Notes: generated by a model from the sequence alone, not told the origin. A DNA stretch of 64,000 nucleotides from Negativicutes bacterium (GCA_031292035.1 JARLHX010000277.1:1-64000), one strand, 5' to 3'. Counted from the first letter of the stretch, positions 7,811-16,979 are shown. Program-made: numbers and translations.

Positions 7811-8513
7811 CCCCCTCCAACAGCCCGCCGACCAAGGTCGCGCCCAGACAGGCGATGATAATATACCATTTGCCTGGTAAATACAAAGCCGAGATCACCG
7901 CGATCACCGCTGCCACCAGACAAACAACCAAACTCTTGCGATTGGTCAAGCGCGGAATCAGCATCGCCAAAAAGGTGGCCGGCATAGCAAAATCCAGCCC
8001 CCACGCGAGCGGATCTGGAAGATATTTTCCCAGAAAAATGCCAGTAGCCGTCGAAAGACACCAGGTGAGATATCCTGCGGAGTTGGTTCCAAACTGATAG
8101 TATTCGCTATAGCCACTTTTTTGAATGCGATCCATGGTAATAGCATATGTTTCATCAGCCATCCCGAAAGCCAGCAGCGCTTGGCGGCCAATAGGCAGCT
8201 TGGCAACAAAGGGGGTCAGCGAAGCTCCCATCAAGAGGTGGCGGAGATTGATCAGCAGTGTGGTAAAAACAATCAGCGAGAAATCGAAGACTCCCAGACC
8301 AATCATACTGGTTGAGACAAACTGAGCCGCACCGGCAAAGACCAGCAGCGACATCAGCAGCGTCTCGGCCGGCGTCAGTCCTACAGCCAGTCCAACCACC
8401 CCATAGGTAATGCCGAAGGGAATGACGCCCATCATAACAGGGATACTGTCAATCAATCCCTGCCAATAGTCTACCGAAACCCATTGATTCGTCCTCTGTT
8501 TCAGCGCAATCAT
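7791..8513 (-). CDS. azlC: AzlC-type branched-chain amino acid exporter
   Basis: 240 aa integral membrane protein of the AzlC (LIV-E) family. Conserved features: GLIDSIPVMMGVIPFGITYG, LLVFAGAAQFVS, LINLRHLLMGASL and a DETYAI motif. Forms the large subunit of a branched-chain amino acid exporter with AzlD. GGAGGTGACGCTGGT precedes the ATG. Divergent from a MocR-type regulator 116 bp away, which probably controls it from the inverted repeat in the shared spacer. Confidence 0.9.
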   Translation of the reverse strand: MIALKQRTNQWVSVDYWQGLIDSIPVMMGVIPFGITYGVVGLAVGLTPAETLLMSLLVFAGAAQFVSTSMIGLGVFDFSLIVFTTLLINLRHLLMGASLTPFVAKLPIGRQALLAFGMADETYAITMDRIQKSGYSEYYQFGTNSAGYLTWCLSTATGIFLGKYLPDPLAWGLDFAMPATFLAMLIPRLTNRKSLVVCLVAAVIAVISALYLPGKWYIIIACLGATLVGGLLEGDEPDAA

Positions 8514-8555
8514 ACCAGCGTCACCTCCTGCGTATTTTATATTTAATCATAGCCG

Positions 8556-8583
8556 GCAGGAAAAACATAGTAAATATCCAATT
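8556..8583 (+). promoter_or_regulatory. GCAGG-N17-(C/G)AA element upstream of the MocR gene
   Basis: Plus strand: GCAGGA, 17 nt, CAATTAATATTAT. One mismatch to the GAA form of the recurrent element; the trailing ATATTAT matches the glp copies. Confidence 0.35.
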
Positions 8584-8610
8584 AATATTATTTAAGAGAT
8601 AATTGGATAT
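8574..8610. promoter_or_regulatory. Inverted repeat, likely MocR operator
   Basis: ATATCCAATTA (8574-8584) and TAATTGGATAT (8600-8610) form a perfect 11-bp inverted repeat with a 15-bp spacer between azlC and the MocR-type gene. MocR regulators usually bind in such divergent spacers and control themselves and the neighbour. Confidence 0.6.
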
Positions 8611-8629
8611 AGAAAGGAAATAACGATAA

Positions 8630-10147
8630 ATGGACACATCCATTTTCTCGGGAATGGCCCTGGACTTCCACTCTGCAACGCCAATGTATCTGCAAATTGC
8701 CGAATATATCACCACAGCCATCCGCGCGCATCAACTGCCGGCCAACACAAAACTGCCGCCGGAACGCCAGTTGGCCCTGCAGTGCGGTGTCAGCCGGACG
8801 ACGACAATTAACGCTTATCGCAAACTGGAAGAACGGGGACTTGTAAAAACCAAGATTGGCAGCGGCACCTATGTGGCCGAAATCGCGGGGGAAACCGACC
8901 TGCTGCCCATGCCCTGGAATCAACTGCTGGTCCCCCAACCACCAAGCCATTTGGCCAGTATTTTGCGCGATCTCGTGTCCGTCGACCTCACTGATAAGAC
9001 AATCTCCATGGCGACCGGGGCTCCCGACCCGACACTGTACCCCCTAACGGCGTTCCACGACCTGTCCTCCCGCCAAAACGCCGGGCCAAATAACGCTGAC
9101 ATGGGTTACATTCCCACCGAAGGATATCTCCCACTACGCGAGAAACTGGCGGCCATGCACAACCAAAAAGGGGGGATGGCCACCGCCAACAATATTGCTG
9201 TCGTATCAGGCTCTCAACAGGGACTTTATCTTTTGGCCAAAGTCCTCATCAACCCCGGTGATTATGTGATTACCGAATCACCCACATATCTTGGAGTATT
9301 GCCGATCTTCCGGGCGGCAGGCGCGCGGATCCTCACCCTACCCGCCTCCGGCCCGCTCCGGCTTGACCTGCTCGAAGATTATCTGATTCGCTACCGCCCC
9401 AAGTTGCTCTATCTTTTACCGACATTTCAGAATCCCAGCGGCAAGATGCTGGACGCTAGCGAACGCCAGTCTTTACTGGCCCTCGCCGCCCGCCACCGCC
9501 TGGTCATCATTGAGGACGATCCATATGGCGAACTATATTACGGTCAACAGCCGCCGCCCTCCTTGTACGCCCTCGACCCCTACGGCGGCGTGATCTATCT
9601 CAGTACATTTTCCAAAATCCTTTTCCCGGGCCTCAGGATTGGCTGGATTGCCGCTTCAGAGGCAGTCATCAACCGGGTCGCCCTGGAAAAGCAATATGTC
9701 GACCTGCACAGCGCCAACCTGTCCCAGTGGCAATTACACCAGTATCTTGCCGCCGACTTCCTTCCCGACCACCTCGCAACCATCCGCCAGGAATACCGTA
9801 AACGCCGCGACTTTACCGCCAATGCCCTTAAACGTTACTGCGGCGACCAGCTAACATTTTCTTTTCCCGGCGGAGGTTTTTATTTTTGGTGCACACTGAC
9901 CCACCCCCAGGCTACCGCCCGGCACTTACTGCAGGAAGCGACCCGCATCGGAGTCAGCGTTGTCCCTGGAGAAGCTTTCTACCCTGATGCAGAAGGCAAC
10001 AAGGAGTTTCGCCTGTGCTTTGCCACCAACCGGGAAGATGTTCAGTTAGAAGGAATTAAACGCTTAGCCAAAGCCTTGGATCGTCTGAGCAAAAACTATC
10101 CCAGCTACGTCCAATCACTTGCCCACACTTCAAGGCCCATCATCTAG
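8630..10147 (+). CDS. MocR-type GntR/aminotransferase transcription regulator
   Basis: 505 aa. Residues ~10-80 are a GntR winged helix (KLPPERQLALQCGVSRTTTI, GLVKTKIGSGTYV). The rest is a fold-type I aminotransferase domain with the PLP-binding lysine in LSTFSKILFPGLRIGW and a substrate Arg near FRLCFATN. MocR proteins use PLP or its aldimine with an amino acid as effector. The divergent azlCD pair suggests an amino acid signal, possibly a branched-chain one. AAAGGAAATAACGATAA precedes the ATG. Standard length for the family. Confidence 0.92.
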   Translation: MDTSIFSGMALDFHSATPMYLQIAEYITTAIRAHQLPANTKLPPERQLALQCGVSRTTTINAYRKLEERGLVKTKIGSGTYVAEIAGETDLLPMPWNQLLVPQPPSHLASILRDLVSVDLTDKTISMATGAPDPTLYPLTAFHDLSSRQNAGPNNADMGYIPTEGYLPLREKLAAMHNQKGGMATANNIAVVSGSQQGLYLLAKVLINPGDYVITESPTYLGVLPIFRAAGARILTLPASGPLRLDLLEDYLIRYRPKLLYLLPTFQNPSGKMLDASERQSLLALAARHRLVIIEDDPYGELYYGQQPPPSLYALDPYGGVIYLSTFSKILFPGLRIGWIAASEAVINRVALEKQYVDLHSANLSQWQLHQYLAADFLPDHLATIRQEYRKRRDFTANALKRYCGDQLTFSFPGGGFYFWCTLTHPQATARHLLQEATRIGVSVVPGEAFYPDAEGNKEFRLCFATNREDVQLEGIKRLAKALDRLSKNYPSYVQSLAHTSRPII

Positions 10148-10210
10148 ACCAAGCCTTCCATAAAACCTTGTAAATTTAGCCGAAAGAACGCAGATCGTCG
10201 TCGCACGACA

Positions 10211-10253
10211 ATAAAAAATCAACCCCTTTTCTCGCGAAAAAGGGGTTGATCTG
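10211..10253 (-). terminator. Terminator of the YdcF-like gene
   Basis: Palindrome ATCAACCCCTTTT...AAAAGGGGTTGAT. On the minus strand it is followed by TTTTTTATTG, so it terminates leftward transcription; the rightward side lacks a T run. Confidence 0.7.
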
Positions 10254-10305
10254 CTGTCGCCCCTACATAAAGGAGACAAAAAACAGAGGCCAGATTCTGA
10301 TCCTG

Positions 10306-11058
10306 CTAATACCACCTGACAGCGGCGATTCCCACATATTCTTTCAAACTCATTACCAGCAGCCCTGAAGCATGTCCCGACGGCAGCAGCGCTGCGGCGC
10401 CAAATTCAGAAGCGATATTTGCCTGATAGTCGGTGGGAAAGGGAACCACTGCCACCCCAGCCTTTGCGAATTGCAGCACCGACCGAGGCATATGAAAGGC
10501 CGACGTCACCAAAATTGGCTGCTTAAAGCCATATTGCCTGAGGATCGCTGCGGTAAATTGGGCGTTTTGACTAGTATTCAGACTGGCATTTTCGACCAAG
10601 ATCTTGTTGTCCGGAATTCCTAGCCCCACCAGAATTCGCCGAGCAATCTCGGCCTCCGCGCCGCTTGTCTCATATACCTTACCACCGGAGACGATAATCG
10701 GCACCCCGAGTTTATAATAGAGCTGGGCCGCAGTGAGCAGTCGATTGGCCGCGCTGCCGCCAAGATGACCTTGTCCGTCGATATTGGGAGTATCCAGTGT
10801 CGCCCCGCCCCCCAGCATGATAATGACATCGCCACGTGGCTCAGCAGGTGGTGAATATTTGCTTTCCAGCGAGTGAATCAGCGGATCAGCCAGCAAGCCA
10901 ACAGAGAATAGATAGATGACCAATGTAATCGCGGCTAAAACTTTCGCTACCGCTCTATTACGCCGATAGGCCCAGCAACTCGCCGCCAACAAAACGATAA
11001 TCCACAATCCCGGCGGAAAAAGCAAGACCCCATAGAGAAATTTGATCACATACAGCAT
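10306..11058 (-). CDS. YdcF/ElyC-like membrane protein (DUF218)
   Basis: 250 aa. Two N-terminal membrane spans (about 5-28 and 38-60) are followed by a DUF218 domain: GDVIIMLGGGATLD, GVPIIVSGGK, NASLNTSQNAQFTAAIL and VTSAFHMPRSVLQFAKAG. Related proteins (SanA, ElyC, YdcF) act in cell-envelope processes, some in peptidoglycan or envelope polysaccharide metabolism, but the reaction is unclear. ATG at 11058 with GGAGGACTGGAA. Single-gene unit. Confidence 0.88.
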   Translation of the reverse strand: MLYVIKFLYGVLLFPPGLWIIVLLAASCWAYRRNRAVAKVLAAITLVIYLFSVGLLADPLIHSLESKYSPPAEPRGDVIIMLGGGATLDTPNIDGQGHLGGSAANRLLTAAQLYYKLGVPIIVSGGKVYETSGAEAEIARRILVGLGIPDNKILVENASLNTSQNAQFTAAILRQYGFKQPILVTSAFHMPRSVLQFAKAGVAVVPFPTDYQANIASEFGAAALLPSGHASGLLVMSLKEYVGIAAVRWY

Positions 11059-11235
11059 TTCCAGTCCTCCGGCTCTTTATATTTCACTCAATTGGCGCAG
11101 TCTTTACCGGCGCAAAATCACCCAGCCGCGCACTCCAGAAATACACCAGCACTTTGAATACATCCAACTGCTGTGAGGTCCTATCACAATATCATTTCTT
11201 GCTATGTTTTGATAATCCTCTGCTTCATTTATCCA

Positions 11236-11271
11236 AAGAAAAATCCGCCTGCGATTTAACCAGGCGGATTT
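11236..11271 (-). terminator. Terminator of serC
   Basis: Minus-strand hairpin AAATCCGCCTG...CAGGCGGATTT followed by TTCTTTGG, starting 12 nt after the serC stop. Confidence 0.8.
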
Positions 11272-11283
11272 CCGGCATACCAA

Positions 11284-12378
11284 TCAGCTGTTTTCCTGCT
11301 GGAACTTGACCATAAACTCACGGAGGGCGATACACGCTTCATAAGGCACGGCGTTGTAAGCCGAAGCCCGGCAGCCACCTACCGAACGATGTCCAGCAAG
11401 GCCGACAAAGCCTGCCCCCTTAGCCTCAGCCAGAAACTTCTTCTCCAACCCTTCGTCAGCCAGCCGGAAGGTGATATTCATCAGCGATCGGCTGTTCTTC
11501 TGGGCGTGACCCCGGTAGAAGCCGCCACTAGCATCGATGGCGTCATAAACAAGCGCCGCCTTTTTCCGGTTGTGTGCCGCGATAGCCTCGACCCCACCCT
11601 GAGTTTTAACCCAGCCCAATACCAAAGCCATCATATAAATGCTAAATGTCGGCGGTGTATTATAAAGCGAGTTGTTTTTGGCATGAGTGGAATAACGCAG
11701 CATGGTAGGCACGTTCGGGTTTGCTGTCTCCAGCAGGCTGCGGCGCAGAATGACCACTGTAACACCAGCTGGGCCGAGATTTTTTTGCGCACCGGCATAA
11801 ATAAGGCTGAATTTATCGACAGCGACAGGCCGGGACAAGATGTCGCTCGACATATCGGCGATCAGAGGAACCGCCCCGGTGTCCGGCAGCGTCTGCCACT
11901 GAGTGCCGTGAATGGTATTATTGGACGTAATATGCAAATACGCACTATCGGCGCTATAGCTTAGCTCCTCGAGCTCGGGAATGCGCTGGTAATTGCCGTC
12001 TTGGGTACTGGCGGCTTCAAAGGCATCTCCGAGCAACTTCGCCTCGGCGAGGGCCTTTTCCGCCCAAGAACCGGTCAGTACATAGCCGGCTTTTTTCCCG
12101 GCTGGCAGAAAATTCATCGGCACCATGGAAAACTGCAGGCTCGCCCCGCCCTGGAGAAAAAGAATTTCATAGTCATCAGGTATCTGGAGCAGTTCCCGCA
12201 GCAGGCCGACGGCCTGGTTGTGCACCGCTTCGTATTCCTTGGAGCGGTGACTCATTTCCAGCAGCGACATCCCTGCCCCCTGATAATCAAGCAGTTCTTC
12301 CTGGGCTTGGCGGAGAACGGCGAGAGGCAGGGCGGAAGGACCGGCGTTAAAGTTATAGGCTCGGTTGGCGCTAGTCAT
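11284..12378 (-). CDS. serC: Phosphoserine aminotransferase
   Basis: 364 aa PLP enzyme of serine biosynthesis that converts 3-phosphohydroxypyruvate and glutamate to phosphoserine; it can also serve pyridoxal synthesis. Recognised by the start YNFNAGPSALP, FLQGGASLQFSMVPMNFL, the PLP-lysine motif IYAGAQKNLGPAGVTVVI, and the end segment GHRSVGGCRASAYNAVP. ATG at 12378 is preferred over the longer frame because AGGAGTGAGAAT precedes it and the family starts here. A good sigma-70 type promoter lies just upstream. Confidence 0.95.
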   Translation of the reverse strand: MTSANRAYNFNAGPSALPLAVLRQAQEELLDYQGAGMSLLEMSHRSKEYEAVHNQAVGLLRELLQIPDDYEILFLQGGASLQFSMVPMNFLPAGKKAGYVLTGSWAEKALAEAKLLGDAFEAASTQDGNYQRIPELEELSYSADSAYLHITSNNTIHGTQWQTLPDTGAVPLIADMSSDILSRPVAVDKFSLIYAGAQKNLGPAGVTVVILRRSLLETANPNVPTMLRYSTHAKNNSLYNTPPTFSIYMMALVLGWVKTQGGVEAIAAHNRKKAALVYDAIDASGGFYRGHAQKNSRSLMNITFRLADEGLEKKFLAEAKGAGFVGLAGHRSVGGCRASAYNAVPYEACIALREFMVKFQQENS

Positions 12379-12428
12379 ATTCTCACTCCTATATGAACGG
12401 TTCGCGTCCAAAATATTAATTGTACTAT

Positions 12429-12457
12429 ATTTTACCTGCTCAGGCCCCTCCCGTCAA
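12429..12457 (-). promoter_or_regulatory. Sigma-A promoter of serC
   Basis: Minus strand TTGACG, 17-nt spacer, TAAAAT. The -10 is about 50 nt upstream of the serC ATG. Confidence 0.7.
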
Positions 12458-12552
12458 ATAGAATGTCGGCGCCTTGCTACTATTATTTACAAGTATACCG
12501 CCTCTAATCAAACCGATTTGAGCCGCCAGCGCCAGCCAGCCTCTTTCACGGA

Positions 12553-12585
12553 CGAAAAAAGCCTCCCGACCAAGGCCGGGAGGCT
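12553..12585 (-). terminator. Terminator of the transketolase operon
   Basis: Minus-strand hairpin AGCCTCCCG...CGGGAGGCT followed by TTTTTTCGTCC, ten nt past the transketolase stop. Confidence 0.85.
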
Positions 12586-12594
12586 CAGATACTA

Positions 12595-13536
12595 CTATTT
12601 TCTTTTCAGCACTTTATTTACGGCGTCGACAATATCTTTGGCGACGAGTCCGTATTTAACCGCTAATTCTTCTGGTCCGCCGCTTTCGCCAAATGTATCT
12701 TGAATACCGACCATCTCAACCGGCACCGGCTTATTCTGAACCAGGAATTCAGCAATGGCACTGCCCATACCGCCAGCGATCTGATGCTCCTCAGCAGTAA
12801 CGATGGCACCGGTTTCTTTGGCAGCCTTCAGCAGCACTGCCTCATCCAACGGTTTGACTGTGTGCATGTTGATAACCCGGACGGAAATGCCTTTCGCAGC
12901 CAGTTGCTCAGCGGCTTGGAGAGCCTCATAAACAATCGGTCCGCAGCCAATAACCGTCACGTCGCTGCCGTCTTTTAGGACATTGGCTTTGCCTAGTTCA
13001 AAAACGTCTTCTTCGGTAGTGAAAACCGGCGTAGCTTCACGGGCAAAGCGGATGAAGCAAGGTCCGAAGACGTTGGCGATTGCAATGGTGGCCTTCTTGG
13101 CTTCGATGGCGTCACAGGGAACGACAACCTTCATATTAGGCAGCACCCGCATCAGAGCGATGTCTTCCAGCGCCTGATGGGTAGCTCCGTCGGCGCCGAC
13201 CGAGATACCGCCATGGGCGCCGGCGACTTTTACGTTCAGATCGGAATAACAGACCGTGGTTCTAATCTGATCCCAGGCCCGCCCGGCGATAAAAACACCG
13301 TAAGTAGTGGCAAAGGGGATCTTTCCTGCCAGCGACAGGCCGGCAGCTGTGCCGATCATATCCTGCTCAGAAATCCCGATATCAAAAAACCGGTCCGGAT
13401 ATTTATTGGCAAACCAGTCCGAGCGAGTCGACTTTGCCAAGTCAGCGTCTAAAACGACAACATCAGGATTGGTTGCCCCAAGTTCAACCAGCCCGTGTCC
13501 ATAACCATCCCTATTCGGCAGCATTTTCAGGCTCAC
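12595..13536 (-). CDS. Transketolase, C-terminal subunit
   Basis: 313 aa: the pyrimidine-binding and C-terminal domains of a split transketolase. Motifs FFDIGISEQDMIGTAAGLSL (with the catalytic Glu) and GAHGGISVGADGATHQALED are visible. It transfers two-carbon ketol units between sugar phosphates together with the N-terminal subunit encoded just upstream. GTG start at 13536 with GGGGG eight nt before; its start overlaps the stop of the upstream gene by 4 nt, which indicates coupled translation. Split transketolases are usual in Clostridia and Negativicutes. Confidence 0.93.
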   Translation of the reverse strand: MSLKMLPNRDGYGHGLVELGATNPDVVVLDADLAKSTRSDWFANKYPDRFFDIGISEQDMIGTAAGLSLAGKIPFATTYGVFIAGRAWDQIRTTVCYSDLNVKVAGAHGGISVGADGATHQALEDIALMRVLPNMKVVVPCDAIEAKKATIAIANVFGPCFIRFAREATPVFTTEEDVFELGKANVLKDGSDVTVIGCGPIVYEALQAAEQLAAKGISVRVINMHTVKPLDEAVLLKAAKETGAIVTAEEHQIAGGMGSAIAEFLVQNKPVPVEMVGIQDTFGESGGPEELAVKYGLVAKDIVDAVNKVLKRK

Positions 13537-14369
13537 GCTAAGTACCCCCTTGCATAAATTTCATCCAGAGCTTTTTGTACTTCGTCAGCACTTGGCGATT
13601 TGCCATGCCAGCCGGCCGCGTTTTCCATGAAGGAGATGCCTTTTCCTTTGGTAGTGTTGGCGATGATAATGGTAGGTTTTCCTTTGGTCTTAGCGGCTTC
13701 GTCATAAGCGCCCATTACCTGGGAAAGATCATGGCCGTCGATTTCGATCACATGCCACTTGAAGGCCGCCCATTTTTCCGCCAGCGGCGCAACACCCATG
13801 ACATCTTCGATATCGCCATCGATCTGCAGCTTGTTATAGTCGATCAGGGCGCATACATTATCAAGCTTATAGTGGGCGGCAGTCATGGCCGCTTCCCAGA
13901 CCTGGCCTTCCTGGATCTCGCCGTCGCCCATAAGGCAATAGGACCGATAGTCTTTTTTATTCAGTTTGGCAGCGATCGCCAATCCATTGGTAATCGATAA
14001 GCCTTGTCCCAACGATCCGCTGGAAACTTCGATGCCGGGAAGCGTTTTGCAGCTGGGATGGCCCTGCAGTCTGCTGCCGCATTTGCGCAGGCTCACCAGC
14101 TCGTCCACCGGCAGGTAGCCTGTTCTGGCCATCACCGAATAAAGCAAGGGGCAGGCGTGTCCTTTGGACAAGATAAAGCGGTCACGGTCAGGCCAGCACA
14201 AATCGTCGGCCTTGTGCTTCATTACGCCAAAATACAAGACTGTCAACAACTCCACCGCCGACAGACTGCCCCCCGGATGGCCCGAACCGGCTGCCGCGGT
14301 CATTCTGACGATGTCGGCGCGCACATCTTTACAGATGTCACTCAGTTTATTAAAGTCCTTCGTCAACAA
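13533..14369 (-). CDS. Transketolase, N-terminal subunit
   Basis: 278 aa thiamine-diphosphate binding half of transketolase. Key motifs: GSGHPGGSLSAVELLTVLYF, DRFILSKGHACPLLY, and the TPP/Mg site GDGEIQEGQVWEAAM followed by IDYNKLQIDG. TTG start at 14369 with AAAGGGGTCGGG upstream. It lies 56 nt after the isomerase-like gene in the same operon. With the C-terminal subunit it forms the working enzyme of the non-oxidative pentose phosphate route. Confidence 0.93.
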   Translation of the reverse strand: MLTKDFNKLSDICKDVRADIVRMTAAAGSGHPGGSLSAVELLTVLYFGVMKHKADDLCWPDRDRFILSKGHACPLLYSVMARTGYLPVDELVSLRKCGSRLQGHPSCKTLPGIEVSSGSLGQGLSITNGLAIAAKLNKKDYRSYCLMGDGEIQEGQVWEAAMTAAHYKLDNVCALIDYNKLQIDGDIEDVMGVAPLAEKWAAFKWHVIEIDGHDLSQVMGAYDEAAKTKGKPTIIIANTTKGKGISFMENAAGWHGKSPSADEVQKALDEIYARGYLA

Positions 14370-14425
14370 AAAATCCCGACCCCTTTCAATGCTATATTAG
14401 TTTTGGAAACTCCCCAGACGGTTTG

Positions 14426-15337
14426 TTATACTCTATCCCAAGCCAGATTCAGCACCCGTTTGGCATTGGCGACAACCAGATCAGGATCTTCATCGCCTAC
14501 AGGCTTAACTTCAAAGCTGACAAACGGCCGGTTTTTGGTGTTCAAGAAACCAATGTCCAAAAGCACCCGCAGGAATTCGACCAATTCATCGACGTCATTC
14601 TCGCCACCGGGGAAGCCAAAACGCGGATGGGCGTCGCCATAGGCCGGGCAGGACTTGTCTTTAACTACTGCATTACCCATGTGGGCATGGATGATATAAT
14701 CCTTGACCGGGATCAGGGATTCTTTCGCCGTCTCATGGAGCAGCGGCAGATGGCTCAGGTCGACCATCAGCCCGAAATTATCATATTCTTTCCGCATTTC
14801 TTCGGCATATCTTTTCGCCAAGGCCACCGGGCCGATAATTGAGCATTTTTCGATGTCGTAGTCGAATACTTCCATGGCAACCTTCATGTCGCCTTTGGAC
14901 TTGGCATAGGCGCACAATTCCTTAGTTGACTTGATCAGAGCCTGATATGCTTCTTCTTTCTTATCTTCCGGATACTTTCCGCTCAAAAAGGCAAATCCTT
15001 TAGCGCCCATCTCATAGGCTTCGTCGATGCCTTCCTTGAGGTTGGCCAGCGCAATCAGGCGGGCTTCTTCATTAAGATCGTTGATATTCTGTTTGGTGGT
15101 CAGCAGGCGAGGCTGGCCGCCGTAAGTGACTTCCATATGCGATGTTTCGATCATCTTTTTGACCTGATTGCGAACTTCCTGATCTTTGATCCAGGTGATC
15201 TCGGCCAGCTCAAAATAGTCATCCAGGGCAATCTTCTTGAAGGTCTCGACGATCGGGCCTTCGCCTTTGATCGTGTTCGGATATGCCATAAAATGGATCA
15301 GGCCCACTTTCATATACTTGCGCATTGACTCATTCAT
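14426..15337 (-). CDS. Sugar phosphate isomerase/epimerase family protein (TIM barrel)
   Basis: 303 aa protein of the xylose isomerase-like/AP endonuclease 2 fold. Likely metal ligands sit in AMEVFDYD (Glu), MVDLSHLPLLHE (Asp, His), IIHAHMGNAV (His) and the C-terminal FEVKP (Glu). Substrate not known. First gene of an operon with both transketolase subunits, so a role in pentose or related sugar phosphate interconversion is likely. ATG at 15337 follows AAGGGGGATGTTTTT; the frame extends further upstream without an SD. Confidence 0.85.
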   Translation of the reverse strand: MNESMRKYMKVGLIHFMAYPNTIKGEGPIVETFKKIALDDYFELAEITWIKDQEVRNQVKKMIETSHMEVTYGGQPRLLTTKQNINDLNEEARLIALANLKEGIDEAYEMGAKGFAFLSGKYPEDKKEEAYQALIKSTKELCAYAKSKGDMKVAMEVFDYDIEKCSIIGPVALAKRYAEEMRKEYDNFGLMVDLSHLPLLHETAKESLIPVKDYIIHAHMGNAVVKDKSCPAYGDAHPRFGFPGGENDVDELVEFLRVLLDIGFLNTKNRPFVSFEVKPVGDEDPDLVVANAKRVLNLAWDRV

Positions 15338-15427
15338 AAAAACATCCCCCTTAATCTTTTTTCCGTTCTTTTTCGTCTGAGAATTCCTCACCAAAGCTTA
15401 ATGCAGATATTCCCTCCCTAACATATA

Positions 15428-15456
15428 ATTATACTTTAGTCTTAAGTGCAGGTAAA
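15428..15456 (-). promoter_or_regulatory. Promoter of the isomerase-transketolase operon
   Basis: Minus strand TTTACC, 17-nt spacer, TATAAT. The -35 lies inside a flanking inverted repeat, TTAAGTGCA (15442-15450) / TGCACTTAA (15480-15488), which may be an operator. Confidence 0.6.
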
Positions 15457-15672
15457 ATTCAAATTCTGAATATTCAATATGCACTTAAACTATATTAAGG
15501 CCTCGTCAGCCTTGCTGTATTTCTGTGCACACAGTCCAGGCCGCGGAACCTTCCCCGCGCTTAGTATACCCATGTTAAAAGCCTTATTGCCTCAGGATAA
15601 AGTTGTTCGGAAAAAATGTCCAATAATCCTGCTTGCCCGCAAAACATTTCCCGTGGATAAATCTAAAAATAC

Positions 15673-15702
15673 ATAAAAAGAAGCCTGCTATCAGGCTTCT
15701 TC
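15673..15702 (-). terminator. Terminator of gdhA
   Basis: Minus-strand AAGAAGCCTG-ATAG-CAGGCTTCTT then TTTATG, 18 nt after the gdhA stop. Confidence 0.85.
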
Positions 15703-15719
15703 TCTAAGACAAGCATCCG

Positions 15720-16979
15720 TTACGGGAAAACGCCCCTTAGCTTCTTGGCTTTGACCACCCTCCCCAGAGCTACCATATAGGCAGCCATGCGAAGAGGCAC
15801 TTCTTTTGCTATATGCACCTGCCAAACCTCATCAAACGCCTTTTGCATTACCTTCTCTAAATTGCTGTTGATATAGTCTTCATCCCACATGAACGATTCC
15901 TGGTTTTGCACCCACTCAAAGTAAGAAACCACCACTCCGCCGGCGTTGGCGAGAATATCAGGAATAACGACAACGCCTTTTTGACTGAGAATATCGTCAG
16001 CCTCTTTGGTGGTCGGCCCGTTGGCGCCCTCGACGATGATTCTGGCGCCCACACTGCCGGCATTTTCTCCTTTTATCTGATTTTCCAGCGCCGCCGGAAA
16101 AAGAACATCCACCTTGAGGGCCAGCAAGTCGGCGTTGGTAATTTCGCAGATACCGGCTTCACTATATCCTTTGAGCGACCGTTTGTTCTCCCGAGCATAG
16201 CGGATAGCGGCATCGACATCGATGCCGTCCTTTTTATACAGGGCGCAAAAGGCATCACTAATGGCCACGATTTTAAACCCTTTTCCCTGCATCAACTTCG
16301 CGCCGGTACTGCCGACATTGCCGAAGCCCTGGACCGCCACCGTCATATTCTCCGGTTTTAGCTCCAGTTTTTTAAGGGTATTGAGCAGTGTGAACATCAC
16401 ACCCCGCCCGGTTGCCTCTTTGCGCCCCAGCGAACCGCCGATCTCGAGCGGCTTTCCAGTCACCACCGCCGGCACCGAGTAGCCCTTGAACATGCTGAAG
16501 GTGTCCATGATCCAAGCCATGACCCTCTCGTCAGTGTTGACATCAGGCGCCGGGACGTCCTTTTCCGGCCCCAAGATCGGTAAAATCATCGCCGTATAAC
16601 GTCTGGTCATTTTCCGCAGTTCGGACTCGGTCAGGTTTGCCGGGTCACACTTGATACCCCCTTTGGCCCCGCCATAAGGAATGTTCACAACCGCGCACTT
16701 CCAAGTCATCCAGGCCGCCAGCGCTTTTACCTCGTCCAGATCGGCTTCAGGATGGAACCGGATGCCGCCTTTACACGGTCCCCGCGTGCTGCTGTGCTGC
16801 ACCCTGTACCCTTGAAAGACTTCGGTGTGGCCATCATCCATCACCACCGGCACCGAAACAATCAATTCCCGCTCCGGCGACCGCAGGGTGACATAATCGT
16901 TATAACTCAGCCCCAGCTTCTCGGCAGCCGCATCCAGCACATCCAACATATTTTGATAAGGATTGTATTCTCCTGCCAA
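15720..16979 (-). CDS. gdhA: Glutamate dehydrogenase
   Basis: 419 aa Glu/Leu/Phe/Val dehydrogenase. Catalytic-lysine region YGGAKGGIKCDP, upstream GPCKGGIRFHPE, and the Rossmann nucleotide site VAVQGFGNVGSTGAKL are clear. Converts glutamate to 2-oxoglutarate and ammonia with NAD(P). The length and PYGGAKGG form match the catabolic hexameric class of anaerobes. In this genome it can take up the glutamate produced by histidine breakdown. TTG start at 16979 with AGGAGGTGTAAAT. A GCAGGG-N17-GAA element lies about 110 nt upstream. Confidence 0.95.
   Translation of the reverse strand: MAGEYNPYQNMLDVLDAAAEKLGLSYNDYVTLRSPERELIVSVPVVMDDGHTEVFQGYRVQHSSTRGPCKGGIRFHPEADLDEVKALAAWMTWKCAVVNIPYGGAKGGIKCDPANLTESELRKMTRRYTAMILPILGPEKDVPAPDVNTDERVMAWIMDTFSMFKGYSVPAVVTGKPLEIGGSLGRKEATGRGVMFTLLNTLKKLELKPENMTVAVQGFGNVGSTGAKLMQGKGFKIVAISDAFCALYKKDGIDVDAAIRYARENKRSLKGYSEAGICEITNADLLALKVDVLFPAALENQIKGENAGSVGARIIVEGANGPTTKEADDILSQKGVVVIPDILANAGGVVVSYFEWVQNQESFMWDEDYINSNLEKVMQKAFDEVWQVHIAKEVPLRMAAYMVALGRVVKAKKLRGVFP

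Noticed and set aside
10218..10250. Terminator of the MocR gene on the plus strand
   Set aside because: The hairpin is good but the plus side is followed by CTGCTGTCGC with no T run; it fits the minus-strand YdcF-like gene.
12435..12460. GCAGGT copy of the recurrent element before serC
   Set aside because: After 17 nt the sequence is ATATTTT, not GAA, and the region is already explained by a TTGACG-N17-TAAAAT promoter.
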